Shown: positions 1 to 5,637 of the stretch, piece after piece | How the letters are laid out: each line of letters opens with the position of its first letter | How positions within the stretch are numbered: the stretch's first letter is position 1 | From: Pseudomonadota bacterium | GTDB taxonomy: Bacteria > Pseudomonadota > Alphaproteobacteria > Micropepsales > Micropepsaceae | DNA: 9,173 nt | Direction: 5' to 3' | NCBI GenBank assembly: GCA_025360685.1 | Contig: JANYBR010000361.1 | Span: 1 to 9,173 of the forward strand | Notes under the pieces: model-generated | Database searches by the model: none | The model's input: only the letters and a program-made list of their open reading frames with translations | Told to the model about the DNA's origin: nothing | Program-made: the position numbers and the translations under genes

Positions 1-69
1 TCGCTCGGCGCGAAGGATTCAAACGGCCGCCAGCTTGCGCTCTACGAGCCGATTCATGGCAGCGCGCCG
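1..69 (+). pseudogene. leuB: Inverted fragment of the leuB C-terminal region
   Basis: Frame 1 of the plus strand reads SLGAKDSNGRQLALYEPIHG followed by SAP. This is the conserved 3-isopropylmalate dehydrogenase stretch that normally lies about 12 residues downstream of the DNLFGDxLSDxAA motif and just before DIAGxGIANP. The rest of leuB is on the minus strand (65-832), so these bases are the next part of the same gene in opposite orientation. After codon 67-69 (P) homology stops, and the bases become the reverse complement of the minus-strand gene. The residues expected between the two pieces (MLTGSLGMLPSA or similar) are absent here and would lie to the left of base 1 if this is a simple internal inversion. 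It is not a functional gene as seen. Confidence 0.85.
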
Positions 70-832
70 CTTCGTCCGACAGCACGTCGCCGAACAGATT
101 ATCGGTCACGATCACGTCGAACTGCTTCGGGTTTCGCACCAGCTGCATCGCCATCGCGTCGGCCAGCATGTGCGAGAGGTGCACGTCGGGAAACTCCCGG
201 TCACGCACCCGCTGGACCACCTGCTTCCACAGCACGCCCGTGACCATCACATTGTTCTTTTCGGCCGAGGTGACGCGATTGCCGCGCAGCCGTGCCAGTT
301 CGAACGCCACCCGCGCGATGCGCTCGATCTCGCTGGTCGTATAGACCTGCGTGTCGACGGCGCGCTGCTGGCCATCGGGCAGTGTCGTGATTTGCTTCGG
401 CTCGCCGAAATAGACGCCGCCGGTTAGCTCGCGCACAATCAGGATGTCGAGGCCCGCGACGATCTCCGGCTTGAGGCTGGAGGCATCCTTGAGTGCATCG
501 AAGCACAGGGCGGGGCGCAGGTTTGCGAACAGGTCAAGGTCCTTGCGCAGGCGTAGCAGTCCGCGCTCCGGTTTCTTCTCGAATGGCAGCGAATCCCACT
601 TCGGTCCACCGACGGCGCCGAACAGGACGGCATCTGCGGCCTTGGCCTTCGCGATGGTCGAATCTGGTTCCGACGTGCCCAACGTGTCGTAGGCGATGCC
701 GCCGATCGGCGCATCCTCGGTCACGAATGAGATGTTTCGGTTCTGCGCGAACCAGCCGAGCACACGCCGCGTGTCCTCGACGACTTCGGGACCGATGCCA
801 TCGCCGGGGGTGAACAAAATTCGATATGTCAT
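1..832 (-). CDS. leuB: 3-isopropylmalate dehydrogenase LeuB, 3' end disrupted and cut by window edge
   Basis: LeuB oxidises and decarboxylates (2R,3S)-3-isopropylmalate to 2-oxoisocaproate with NAD+, the third step of leucine synthesis, in the cytoplasm. The start is ATG at 832, giving MTYRILFTPGDGIGPEVVED with the PGDGIGPE motif. Family landmarks follow in order: FGAVGGPKWD (71-80), LRLRKDLDLFANLRP (93-107), IVRELTGGVYFGEP (132-145, catalytic Arg and Tyr), SAEKNNVM (189-196, catalytic Lys), MLADAMAMQL (222-231) and VTDNLFGDVLSDEAA (242-256, metal-binding Asp). True homology ends at residue 256 (base 65), where about 360 residues are usual. The frame stays open to base 1, but residues after 256 are antisense to a plus-strand leuB fragment and are not LeuB-like. 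The last ~100 residues, including YEPVHGSAPD in the correct orientation, are missing. A REPIN-like repeat ends 15 bases upstream of the start. Only a weak GAGAG sits upstream as ribosome binding site. Confidence 0.93.
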   Translation of the reverse strand, partial: MTYRILFTPGDGIGPEVVEDTRRVLGWFAQNRNISFVTEDAPIGGIAYDTLGTSEPDSTIAKAKAADAVLFGAVGGPKWDSLPFEKKPERGLLRLRKDLDLFANLRPALCFDALKDASSLKPEIVAGLDILIVRELTGGVYFGEPKQITTLPDGQQRAVDTQVYTTSEIERIARVAFELARLRGNRVTSAEKNNVMVTGVLWKQVVQRVRDREFPDVHLSHMLADAMAMQLVRNPKQFDVIVTDNLFGDVLSDEAARCHESARRAQAGGRLNPSRRA

Positions 833-847
833 CTCAAACTCTCAACT

Positions 848-973
848 GTCATGGCCCGCCGGAGTGCGGGCCACCCAGCTGGGCCGAGACTCCAGAAGAC
901 GAAATTATGCTGAGACTCATTCTTCTTCGTTTTGTGTGCGTCACCTGGGTGGCCCGCATTTGCGGGCCATGAC
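848..973. repeat. REPIN-like element: two REP palindromes head to head
   Basis: Two related palindromic units stand in inverted orientation. The left unit (848-879) runs GTCATGGCCCGC, loop, GCGGGCCACCCAGC, with a 7-bp stem 853-859/866-872. The right unit (944-973) is nearly its reverse complement, with a perfect 8-bp stem 951-958/961-968 around TT. The arms enclose a 64-base spacer (880-943) that shows partial self-complementarity and a repeated GAGACTC (886-892, 912-918). The whole element can also fold as one long hairpin. It fills the gap between the hydratase stop (984) and the leuB start (832), so on the minus-strand transcript it could act as a partial terminator or RNA-stabilising structure upstream of leuB. 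A second copy of the family is at 7232-7350. Confidence 0.85.
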
Positions 974-983
974 ATTGAAGAAG

Positions 984-1724
984 CTATTTTCGCATTCGCT
1001 GCAGACGCGCGGCAGTTTCCGGGCCGCGGCCCTCGCTGCGGTGAACCTCGTGCGCGAGGCCAGCTTTCAGCGGCATGCCGTCCGTATCGTCGATCAGTTT
1101 TTTTATGGCGCGGCTGGAGCGCCAGGAATTGGCCAGCACGTCCTTGACGAATTCGGCAACAGCCTTCTCGAGTTCGGCATCCGGCACGCAGAAATTCGCC
1201 AGGCCAATGGTCTCTGCCTGACGCCCCGAGACGTTGCGCGCGCTGAACGACATCTCCAACGCCTTGGCACGGCCGATGCGGCGCGGCAGCCGCTGGCTGA
1301 GGCCCCAAACGGGCACGAGGTCCCACTTGCCGTGCGTGTCGCCGAACTTGGCGCTCTCGCCGGCAATGATGATATCCGCGGCCAGCGCCAATTCGAGTCC
1401 GCCGGTCAGGCAGTGTCCCTGCACGACGGCGATGACCGGCATCGGCAGGCTGGCCAGCCGTTCGACCGTGTCGCTGCGGAATTTGGAATTGTCGCCGTCA
1501 CTGAACACGCCGCTGAGATCGCCCAGATCGTTTCCGGCACAAAAGCTGCGCCCCTCGCCGCGCAACACCACGCAACCGACCTTGTCTTTGTTCGCCAGCG
1601 CGAAATCGACCGCAGCGGACAAGCCCTTGAAACTCTCGAAGCTGAGCGCGTTCAGCTTGTCCGGACGGTTCAGGGTGACGGTCAGAAGACCGTCCTTGAG
1701 TTCGCGCAATATTACATCGCTCAT
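984..1724 (-). CDS. Enoyl-CoA hydratase/isomerase family protein
   Basis: This is a 246-residue crotonase-fold protein, cytoplasmic, expected to bind an acyl-CoA. It shows the CoA/oxyanion-hole segments RGEGRSFCAGNDLGDL (55-70) and GHCLTGGLELALAAD (103-117), with Glu111 matching the first catalytic Glu of hydratases, and then GLSQRLPRRIGRAKALEM (141-158). The second catalytic Glu (QPEI in classical hydratases) aligns with His131 in FGDTHGKWDLVP. A DTHA/G-type sequence is recalled from one broad subfamily of crotonase proteins, so water addition may be weak or the true reaction different. The ATG at 1724 is preferred to in-frame codons up to 1943 because homology begins at MSDVILRELKDGLLTVTLNR and GAGGCG lies 5 bases upstream, overlapping the leuD stop. 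It starts 7 bases after leuD and is almost certainly cotranscribed with it. Substrate is not evident. Confidence 0.92.
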   Translation of the reverse strand: MSDVILRELKDGLLTVTLNRPDKLNALSFESFKGLSAAVDFALANKDKVGCVVLRGEGRSFCAGNDLGDLSGVFSDGDNSKFRSDTVERLASLPMPVIAVVQGHCLTGGLELALAADIIIAGESAKFGDTHGKWDLVPVWGLSQRLPRRIGRAKALEMSFSARNVSGRQAETIGLANFCVPDAELEKAVAEFVKDVLANSWRSSRAIKKLIDDTDGMPLKAGLAHEVHRSEGRGPETAARLQRMRK

Positions 1725-1731
1725 GATCGCC

Positions 1732-2337
1732 TCACGCCCACGGCATCTCGCGTTTCCGCTTCGCCTCGAAGTTCGAAATCTTGTTTTCGTTGCGCAAGGT
1801 AAGGCCGATATCGTCCCAGCCATTGAGCAAGCATTGCTTGCGGAACGGATCGATCTCGAACTTGATGCAGCCGCCATCGGGCCCGCGGATCTCCTGCGCT
1901 TCGAGATCGACCGAGATGATGGCGTTCGAACCGCGCTCGGCATTATCCATCAGCTTGTCGATCTCGGACTGCGGCAGGGTAATCGGCAGAATGCCGTTCT
2001 TGAAGCAGTTGTTGTAGAATATGTCGGCGAAGCTCGGCGCGATGACGCATTTGATGCCGAAGTCGAGCAGCGCCCATGGCGCGTGCTCGCGGCTGGAGCC
2101 GCAGCCGAAATTCGCGCCGGTCACAAGAATTTGCGTTTTCTTGTAGGCAGGCCTGTTCAGCACAAAATCCGGATTCTCGCTGCCGTCGGGGCGTGTGCGC
2201 ATCTCGTGGAACAGAGCCGAACCGAGGCCGGTGCGCTTGATCGTCTTGAGAAATTGCTTGGGGATGATCATGTCGGTGTCGACATTGATCATGTTGAGCG
2301 GCGCCGCGACGCCGGAGAGTTTCTTGAAGGGTACCAT
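1732..2337 (-). CDS. leuD: 3-isopropylmalate dehydratase small subunit
   Basis: LeuD pairs with the [4Fe-4S] large subunit LeuC (not in the window) to isomerise 2-isopropylmalate to 3-isopropylmalate, the second leucine step. The 201-residue length is normal for the family. The N-terminus has NVDTDMIIPKQFLK (18-31). The swivel-domain signature GANFGCGSSREHAPWAL (74-90) is intact, followed by PSFADIFYNNCFKNGILPI (101-119). The start is ATG at 2337. An AAGG Shine-Dalgarno-like sequence lies 10 bases upstream in the loop of a perfect hairpin that abuts the start codon. The stop overlaps the ribosome binding site of the following hydratase gene. leuC is not adjacent: upstream is an ion channel gene, so the leucine genes are split. 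Confidence 0.97.
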   Translation of the reverse strand: MVPFKKLSGVAAPLNMINVDTDMIIPKQFLKTIKRTGLGSALFHEMRTRPDGSENPDFVLNRPAYKKTQILVTGANFGCGSSREHAPWALLDFGIKCVIAPSFADIFYNNCFKNGILPITLPQSEIDKLMDNAERGSNAIISVDLEAQEIRGPDGGCIKFEIDPFRKQCLLNGWDDIGLTLRNENKISNFEAKRKREMPWA

Positions 2338-2361
2338 CGCGGCCGGACCTTAACGGCCGCG
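2338..2361 (-). promoter_or_regulatory. Hairpin presenting the leuD ribosome binding site in its loop
   Basis: On the minus strand an 8-bp perfect stem (CGCGGCCG/CGGCCGCG) closes the loop TTAAGGTC. The loop carries the only Shine-Dalgarno-like AAGG before leuD, and the 3' arm touches the ATG directly. The element lies in the 34-base gap between the channel stop (2372) and leuD. There is no U-run, so an intrinsic terminator is less likely. The stem is seen directly; any control of leuD translation is inferred. Confidence 0.4.
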
Positions 2362-2371
2362 CCCGGCAGGC

Positions 2372-3298
2372 TCAAGGCGCGTTGCCGGACAGCGGCACCG
2401 TGTCATGGAAGAGCGTCAGATCGACAATCCGCCGCCCGTTCTGGACGGAAATTACGTCGACAAAGCGGTGATCCCACAGAATGTCGTCCGGTACGTAGGA
2501 ATAGCGCGCGTAAATGCGGTCCGCCAAGGTTTCGTCCATGCCGTTCAGAAGCGCGACGATTTCGAGCTGGTTGTCCGAGCAGGTGGCGGGGGTCAGTCCG
2601 AACAGCGGGCTCGTCTCGTCGATCCGGTGCATGACGGTCCAGGACAGGGCGAACAGCGAGGTGCGCTCGCGCACCGGCTTCAATTCCTCGAAGCGGCGCA
2701 TCGTCACGCCTTCCCTGGTGGTCTGCTGACGCGCGACCGAAAGGGTGATGGAGGCGTCGAGAATCTGGTTGCCGCGCTGGTTGGCGGCGCGAAACATCAG
2801 TGTCGGTACCCCGTCGAACGGGGCGATGATCGCGACCTTGGAAAAAATCACGCGGGCGAACGGCCGCGAGAAACGCGCGAAAATGATACCGGTGAACAGG
2901 GCGAGCGTGAGGAGGCCGAAGAACGCCTCGAAGCTGACCACGATATTCGCGTAGACCGTCTGCGGCACGAAGACGGTGTAGTTGATCGAGCCGATGGTCT
3001 GCACGCTGAAGAGGAAGGCGTCCCAGAAATTTCCGTGCCGCGCATGCTCGAGCCCGTTGGGATCTGAGAGATAGAACAGCGCGAACACAACGTTGATCGC
3101 GGCGAAGAAGCCGGCAAGACCGAGGAAGAACAGCCACCAGGGCGCAGTCAGGACGGCGTGATAGACATCGGTCCAGCGCGAACTGTCCTGGCCCTTCATG
3201 ATCGCAAGACGCTTGCCGCGGGGCAGGCGGACCATGCTGCCCGGCGTGAACTCGCGAGGCTGCGCTCGCTTCGACTTCAGGTCCGGTTTGTCGTTCAT
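2372..3298 (-). CDS. KirBac-type inward-rectifier channel homologue with non-canonical filter
   Basis: This is a 308-residue inner-membrane protein with the full KirBac plan: amphipathic slide helix WTDVYHAVLTAP (42-53), TM1 (about 54-77), pore helix and filter (about 93-110), TM2 (about 116-142, ending GIIFARFSRP), then a cytoplasmic immunoglobulin-like domain (about 150-305). That domain has the Kir landmarks APFDGVPTLMFRAAN (159-173), MHRIDETSPLFG (223-234) and LLNGMDET (250-257). From FSV (97-99) to PQTVYA (112-117) it aligns without gaps to KirBac1.1 as recalled. In the filter position it has S104-I-N-Y-T108 (2975-2989) where K+ channels have T-V-G-Y-G: both glycines are replaced while the Tyr is kept. 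The frame is clean and the rest is well conserved, so it looks like a selected variant and not decay. Ion selectivity cannot be assumed. It lies 34 bases after the DUF971 gene and 34 before leuD; cotranscription is possible. Confidence 0.9.
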   Translation of the reverse strand: MNDKPDLKSKRAQPREFTPGSMVRLPRGKRLAIMKGQDSSRWTDVYHAVLTAPWWLFFLGLAGFFAAINVVFALFYLSDPNGLEHARHGNFWDAFLFSVQTIGSINYTVFVPQTVYANIVVSFEAFFGLLTLALFTGIIFARFSRPFARVIFSKVAIIAPFDGVPTLMFRAANQRGNQILDASITLSVARQQTTREGVTMRRFEELKPVRERTSLFALSWTVMHRIDETSPLFGLTPATCSDNQLEIVALLNGMDETLADRIYARYSYVPDDILWDHRFVDVISVQNGRRIVDLTLFHDTVPLSGNAP

Positions 3299-3332
3299 GC
3301 GCGCCCGTCCGCCCCAGTTCGGCCCGGCAATT

Positions 3333-3686
3333 CTAGCGCCGGTTGGCTGCCTTCAAATAGGCCGCCCATTTGGTGCGTTGCTCGCGGCCCAACTCGTGCA
3401 GATAGTCCCAGCTGAACAGGCCAGTGTCGTGGCCGTCATCGAAGCGGATGCGCACGGCATAGTTTCCGACCGGCTCAAGGGCGTCGATCCTGACCTGTTC
3501 CTTGCCGGTGACGATCTGCTTCTGGTCGCCACCATGGCCTTGAACTTCGGCACTGGGCGATTCCACGCGTAGATACTCCGCGGGCAGGACAAATTGCTCG
3601 CCGCTGTCGAAGACGGTGGTAAGCCGGGCCTTGTCCGGGCTGAGGCGCAGCTCCGTCGGCCAGGGACGCTTCGCTGCGCCGCTCAT
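3333..3686 (-). CDS. DUF971 (GBBH-like N-terminal domain) protein
   Basis: This 117-residue soluble protein is a single DUF971 domain, related to the N-terminal domain of gamma-butyrobetaine hydroxylase. Visible family signatures are WPTELRLSPDKARLTTVFDS (9-28), LPAEYLRVESPSAEVQGHG (34-52) and the distal VGNYAVRIRFDDGHDTGLFS (73-92) followed by WDYL. There is no cysteine at all, so the zinc site of the eukaryotic enzyme domain is absent, and there is no catalytic dioxygenase part. The cellular role is not established. Its ATG overlaps the stop of the Trm112-like gene by 4 bases (ATGA, 3683-3686), which implies translational coupling to the cassette upstream. Confidence 0.93.
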   Translation of the reverse strand: MSGAAKRPWPTELRLSPDKARLTTVFDSGEQFVLPAEYLRVESPSAEVQGHGGDQKQIVTGKEQVRIDALEPVGNYAVRIRFDDGHDTGLFSWDYLHELGREQRTKWAAYLKAANRR

Positions 3687-3874
3687 CTGGCGTCCCGCTC
3701 AGCGTCCGTCAGTTCACGCGCCTCGCCGGCGAGCATTATCGGTATACCATTACGAATCGGATAGGCGAGCCCGGCCTGTGGGCTGATCAGTTCCTGCTTG
3801 GCTCGATCGTAGCGCAGCGTCCCTTTGGTGACAGGGCAGACCAGAATCTCGAGCAGTTTGGGATCGGGCTCCAT
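3683..3874 (-). CDS. Trm112-like small protein (YcaR family)
   Basis: This 63-residue protein is of the UPF0434/Trm112 type: LLEILVCPVTKGTLRYDR (7-24), QELISPQAGLAYPIRNGIPI (27-46), then ML and an acidic tail. Eukaryotic and archaeal Trm112 activates methyltransferases acting on tRNA, rRNA and release factors; the role of the short bacterial form is less clear. Only one cysteine (in VCPVTK) is present where zinc-binding relatives have CPxC pairs, so a zinc ribbon is unlikely here. The start is ATG at 3874, 4 bases after the LON-domain gene stop, and the stop overlaps the DUF971 start. The tight spacing argues for one transcript. Confidence 0.92.
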   Translation of the reverse strand: MEPDPKLLEILVCPVTKGTLRYDRAKQELISPQAGLAYPIRNGIPIMLAGEARELTDAERDAR

Positions 3875-3878
3875 CGGA

Positions 3879-4529
3879 TCAGTTTATCGTATTGGGGCCG
3901 CTCGACGCGCCCGCCATTTCCAGCAGCGCCAACAGCGTGCTGACCCGTTCCGGCCAGCCCGGTGCCTCGAGCAGCGCCTGCTTCTCTGCCGGTTCGAACG
4001 GGCAGAGCATTGCCAGCGCGTTGACCAGGGTTTCGGCCGGCGCGTTCATGACGCTGCGCCAATCCGCCTTCAGCTCCCGCCGCGAGAGATAGCTGTTCAA
4101 CGCGGCGAGCAGGCGTTCGCGCGGAAAATCGCCATCGCTTCCCTCGGCAAGATCGCCGGCAAAGGGCGCGTAGTCGGCAATCACCTGGCGGTAAGGCGTT
4201 TCGACCGTCAGTTCCTGGGATACGCGAAAGCGGCAGATGCCGGTGAGCGTGATCAGGTAGCGCCCATCGTCCGTCTCGCGATATCCCGTGATGCGGCCCG
4301 CGCAGCCGATGCCCGACAGAGCAGGCTTGAGCGTCTTCTCCTCGTGTTCGACCGGTTGAATCATGCCGATCAGGCGGCTGCCCGAAAACGCGGACTCGAC
4401 AAGTGCGAGATAGCGAGGTTCGAACACATTCAGCGGCAATTGTCCGCGCGGCAGAACGAGCACGCCGGTAAGCGGAAATATCCCCAGCGTTCCGGGCAGG
4501 TCATCGATGTTGTGATAGCGCCCGGCCAT
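3879..4529 (-). CDS. LON substrate-binding (PUA-like) domain protein
   Basis: This 216-residue cytoplasmic protein consists of the LON N-terminal domain alone, with no AAA+ ATPase and no protease part. The typical opening FPLTGVLVLPRGQLPLNVFE (18-37) leads to PRY, followed by GMIQPVE (55-61), GCAGRITGYRETDDGRYLI (75-93) and the helical end with LVNALAMLCPFEPAEKQALL. Such stand-alone proteins resemble the substrate-recognition part of Lon and are thought to be adaptor-like or peptide-binding, though activity is unproven. The start is ATG at 4529, with GAGG four to five bases upstream overlapping the stop (4536) of the thioredoxin gene. A thioredoxin/TPR holdase next to it fits a shared role in handling unfolded proteins. 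Confidence 0.93.
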   Translation of the reverse strand: MAGRYHNIDDLPGTLGIFPLTGVLVLPRGQLPLNVFEPRYLALVESAFSGSRLIGMIQPVEHEEKTLKPALSGIGCAGRITGYRETDDGRYLITLTGICRFRVSQELTVETPYRQVIADYAPFAGDLAEGSDGDFPRERLLAALNSYLSRRELKADWRSVMNAPAETLVNALAMLCPFEPAEKQALLEAPGWPERVSTLLALLEMAGASSGPNTIN

Positions 4530-4535
4530 GTCGCC

Positions 4536-5492
4536 TCAGGAGAACAGAATTGCGGACAGACGCCGCCGCGCGTCGATCGTACGCGGATCGGTCGGCCCCA
4601 TTGCCTCGAACAAGGTGACGAGGTGCTTGCGCGCCATCTCCTCGTTCCATTTGCGGTCACGCTTGACGATTTCCAGCAAGGCGGTCAGGGCGCCTTCGCG
4701 GTCACCCTTGGCATCGAGCGCCAGCGCCAGGTCATAGCGTGCCTGATGGTTGGCGGGATCGGCGGTGAGCTTTGCGGTGAGATCGGCGGTGTCGCCCGCA
4801 GCCGACGCCTGCTCGCGCAGCTTCAACTCCGCTTCGACGGCGCGCACCGCCTCGTCGGTCGCACCGTCCGGGCGCACCAGCTGCAGTGTCTTCTTCGCCC
4901 GCTCGACGTCACCCGATTTGAGATAGCAGCGTGCAAGCCCCGCGACGGCCTTGGGATGACCCGGCTCGTCCTGCAGGACATGACCATAGGCCTGTGCCGC
5001 CGTCGCGATGTCGCCCGCCAGCAACGCTTCGTCGGCCGCGGCAAGGACTTCGGCAGCATGATCGGCTCCGCCATGTTCGCCGCCGCCGGCAAGCTGCTGG
5101 ACGAAGGTGCGGATCTGGCTGTCGGGAATCGCGCCCATGAAGCCGTCGACCGGCTGGCCGTTCTTGAAGGCGTACACCGTCGGGATCGACTGGATGCGCA
5201 ACTGGCGCGCGATCTCCTGGTTCTCGTCGATATTGACCTTCACCAGTTTCACCGCGCCGTTCGCTTCGGCCACGGCTTTCTCCAGCGCCGGCCCGAGTTG
5301 CTTGCAGGGCCCGCACCACGGCGCCCAGAAATCGACAATCACCGGTACTTCGCGCGACGCTTCCAGCACGTCGGCGGCGAAGGTTTCCAGATTGCTGTCC
5401 TTGATGTGCGGGCTGGGGCCCGACGCCGCCGGTTGCTGGCTGGCCGGCTTGGGCGCCGACACAGGCCGTCCGGTCGGACCGATCAATGCCAT
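4536..5492 (-). CDS. cnoX: Thioredoxin-TPR fusion protein (CnoX/YbbN-like)
   Basis: This 318-residue cytoplasmic protein has a Pro/Ala/Ser-rich N-terminal tail (about 1-28) and a thioredoxin domain (about 30-140) with redox motif WAPWCGPCK (56-64, cysteines 60 and 63) and cis-proline loop SIPTVYAFKNGQ (102-113). An Ala-rich helical TPR region fills about 145-318 (units such as LLAGDIATAAQAYGHVL and DPANHQARYDLALALDAKGD). Proteins of this build (E. coli CnoX/YbbN) hold unfolded proteins, guard cysteines from over-oxidation and pass clients to chaperonin. The complete CxxC here suggests real redox activity, unlike the E. coli protein, which lacks the second active cysteine pair as recalled. It is the first gene of the cassette cnoX-LON-Trm112-DUF971, and AGAGAG precedes the ATG at 5492. 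The symbol is assigned by architecture. Confidence 0.92.
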   Translation of the reverse strand: MALIGPTGRPVSAPKPASQQPAASGPSPHIKDSNLETFAADVLEASREVPVIVDFWAPWCGPCKQLGPALEKAVAEANGAVKLVKVNIDENQEIARQLRIQSIPTVYAFKNGQPVDGFMGAIPDSQIRTFVQQLAGGGEHGGADHAAEVLAAADEALLAGDIATAAQAYGHVLQDEPGHPKAVAGLARCYLKSGDVERAKKTLQLVRPDGATDEAVRAVEAELKLREQASAAGDTADLTAKLTADPANHQARYDLALALDAKGDREGALTALLEIVKRDRKWNEEMARKHLVTLFEAMGPTDPRTIDARRRLSAILFS

Positions 5493-5637
5493 GGAATTGT
5501 CTCTCTGCTGCTCTGGCGGGAAGATGGGCGTAAGCGACGCGAAAGAAAAGAGCTTCGCGGACTGGATTGCCGGATTCCTGCCTTGAAGCGGTCACGGCCC
5601 CGCTCCACCATCGCGCCACGGGACAGTGGGAAACCCC
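5493..5637. promoter_or_regulatory. Divergent intergenic region between cnoX-like gene and amine oxidase
   Basis: These 145 bases separate two divergently oriented genes and must hold the leftward promoter of the cnoX cassette and probably the rightward promoter of the oxidase. No convincing -35/-10 pair, operator palindrome or riboswitch fold could be recognised by eye. GGGA at 5628-5631 is the likely ribosome binding site of the oxidase, and a purine run (AGAGAG on the minus strand, just right of 5500) that of the cnoX-like gene. Confidence 0.4.

Noticed and set aside
696..1802. Plus-strand open frame of 368 codons across the leuB-hydratase gap
   Set aside because: Passes through the REPIN-like repeat and antisense to the hydratase; the translation has no family motif.
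1725..1943. N-terminal extension of the hydratase to 1943
   Set aside because: The extra 73 residues are antisense-like Ser/Arg-rich sequence read out of frame over leuD. Homology and the ribosome site place the start at 1724.
1234..2634. Plus-strand open frame of 466 codons
   Set aside because: Antisense to the hydratase, leuD and channel genes, all with strong family motifs; no domain in the plus-strand translation.
2975..2998. Filter anomaly as a frameshift or a shifted TIG motif
   Set aside because: The flanking FSV and PQTVYA align without gaps and the frame is continuous. Matching TIGSI to TVGYG would need compensating gaps on both sides. No single-base change restores GYG.
5524..5586. 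Possible 20-codon leader peptide ahead of the oxidase
   Set aside because: It has an ATG with GGGA close by, but no run of regulatory codons, no downstream alternative hairpins and no sign of conservation. Too short to support.
5583..5611. TTGAAG as a -35 box for the oxidase
   Set aside because: The hexamer 17 bases downstream (CACCAT) is a poor -10 match; chance occurrence cannot be excluded.
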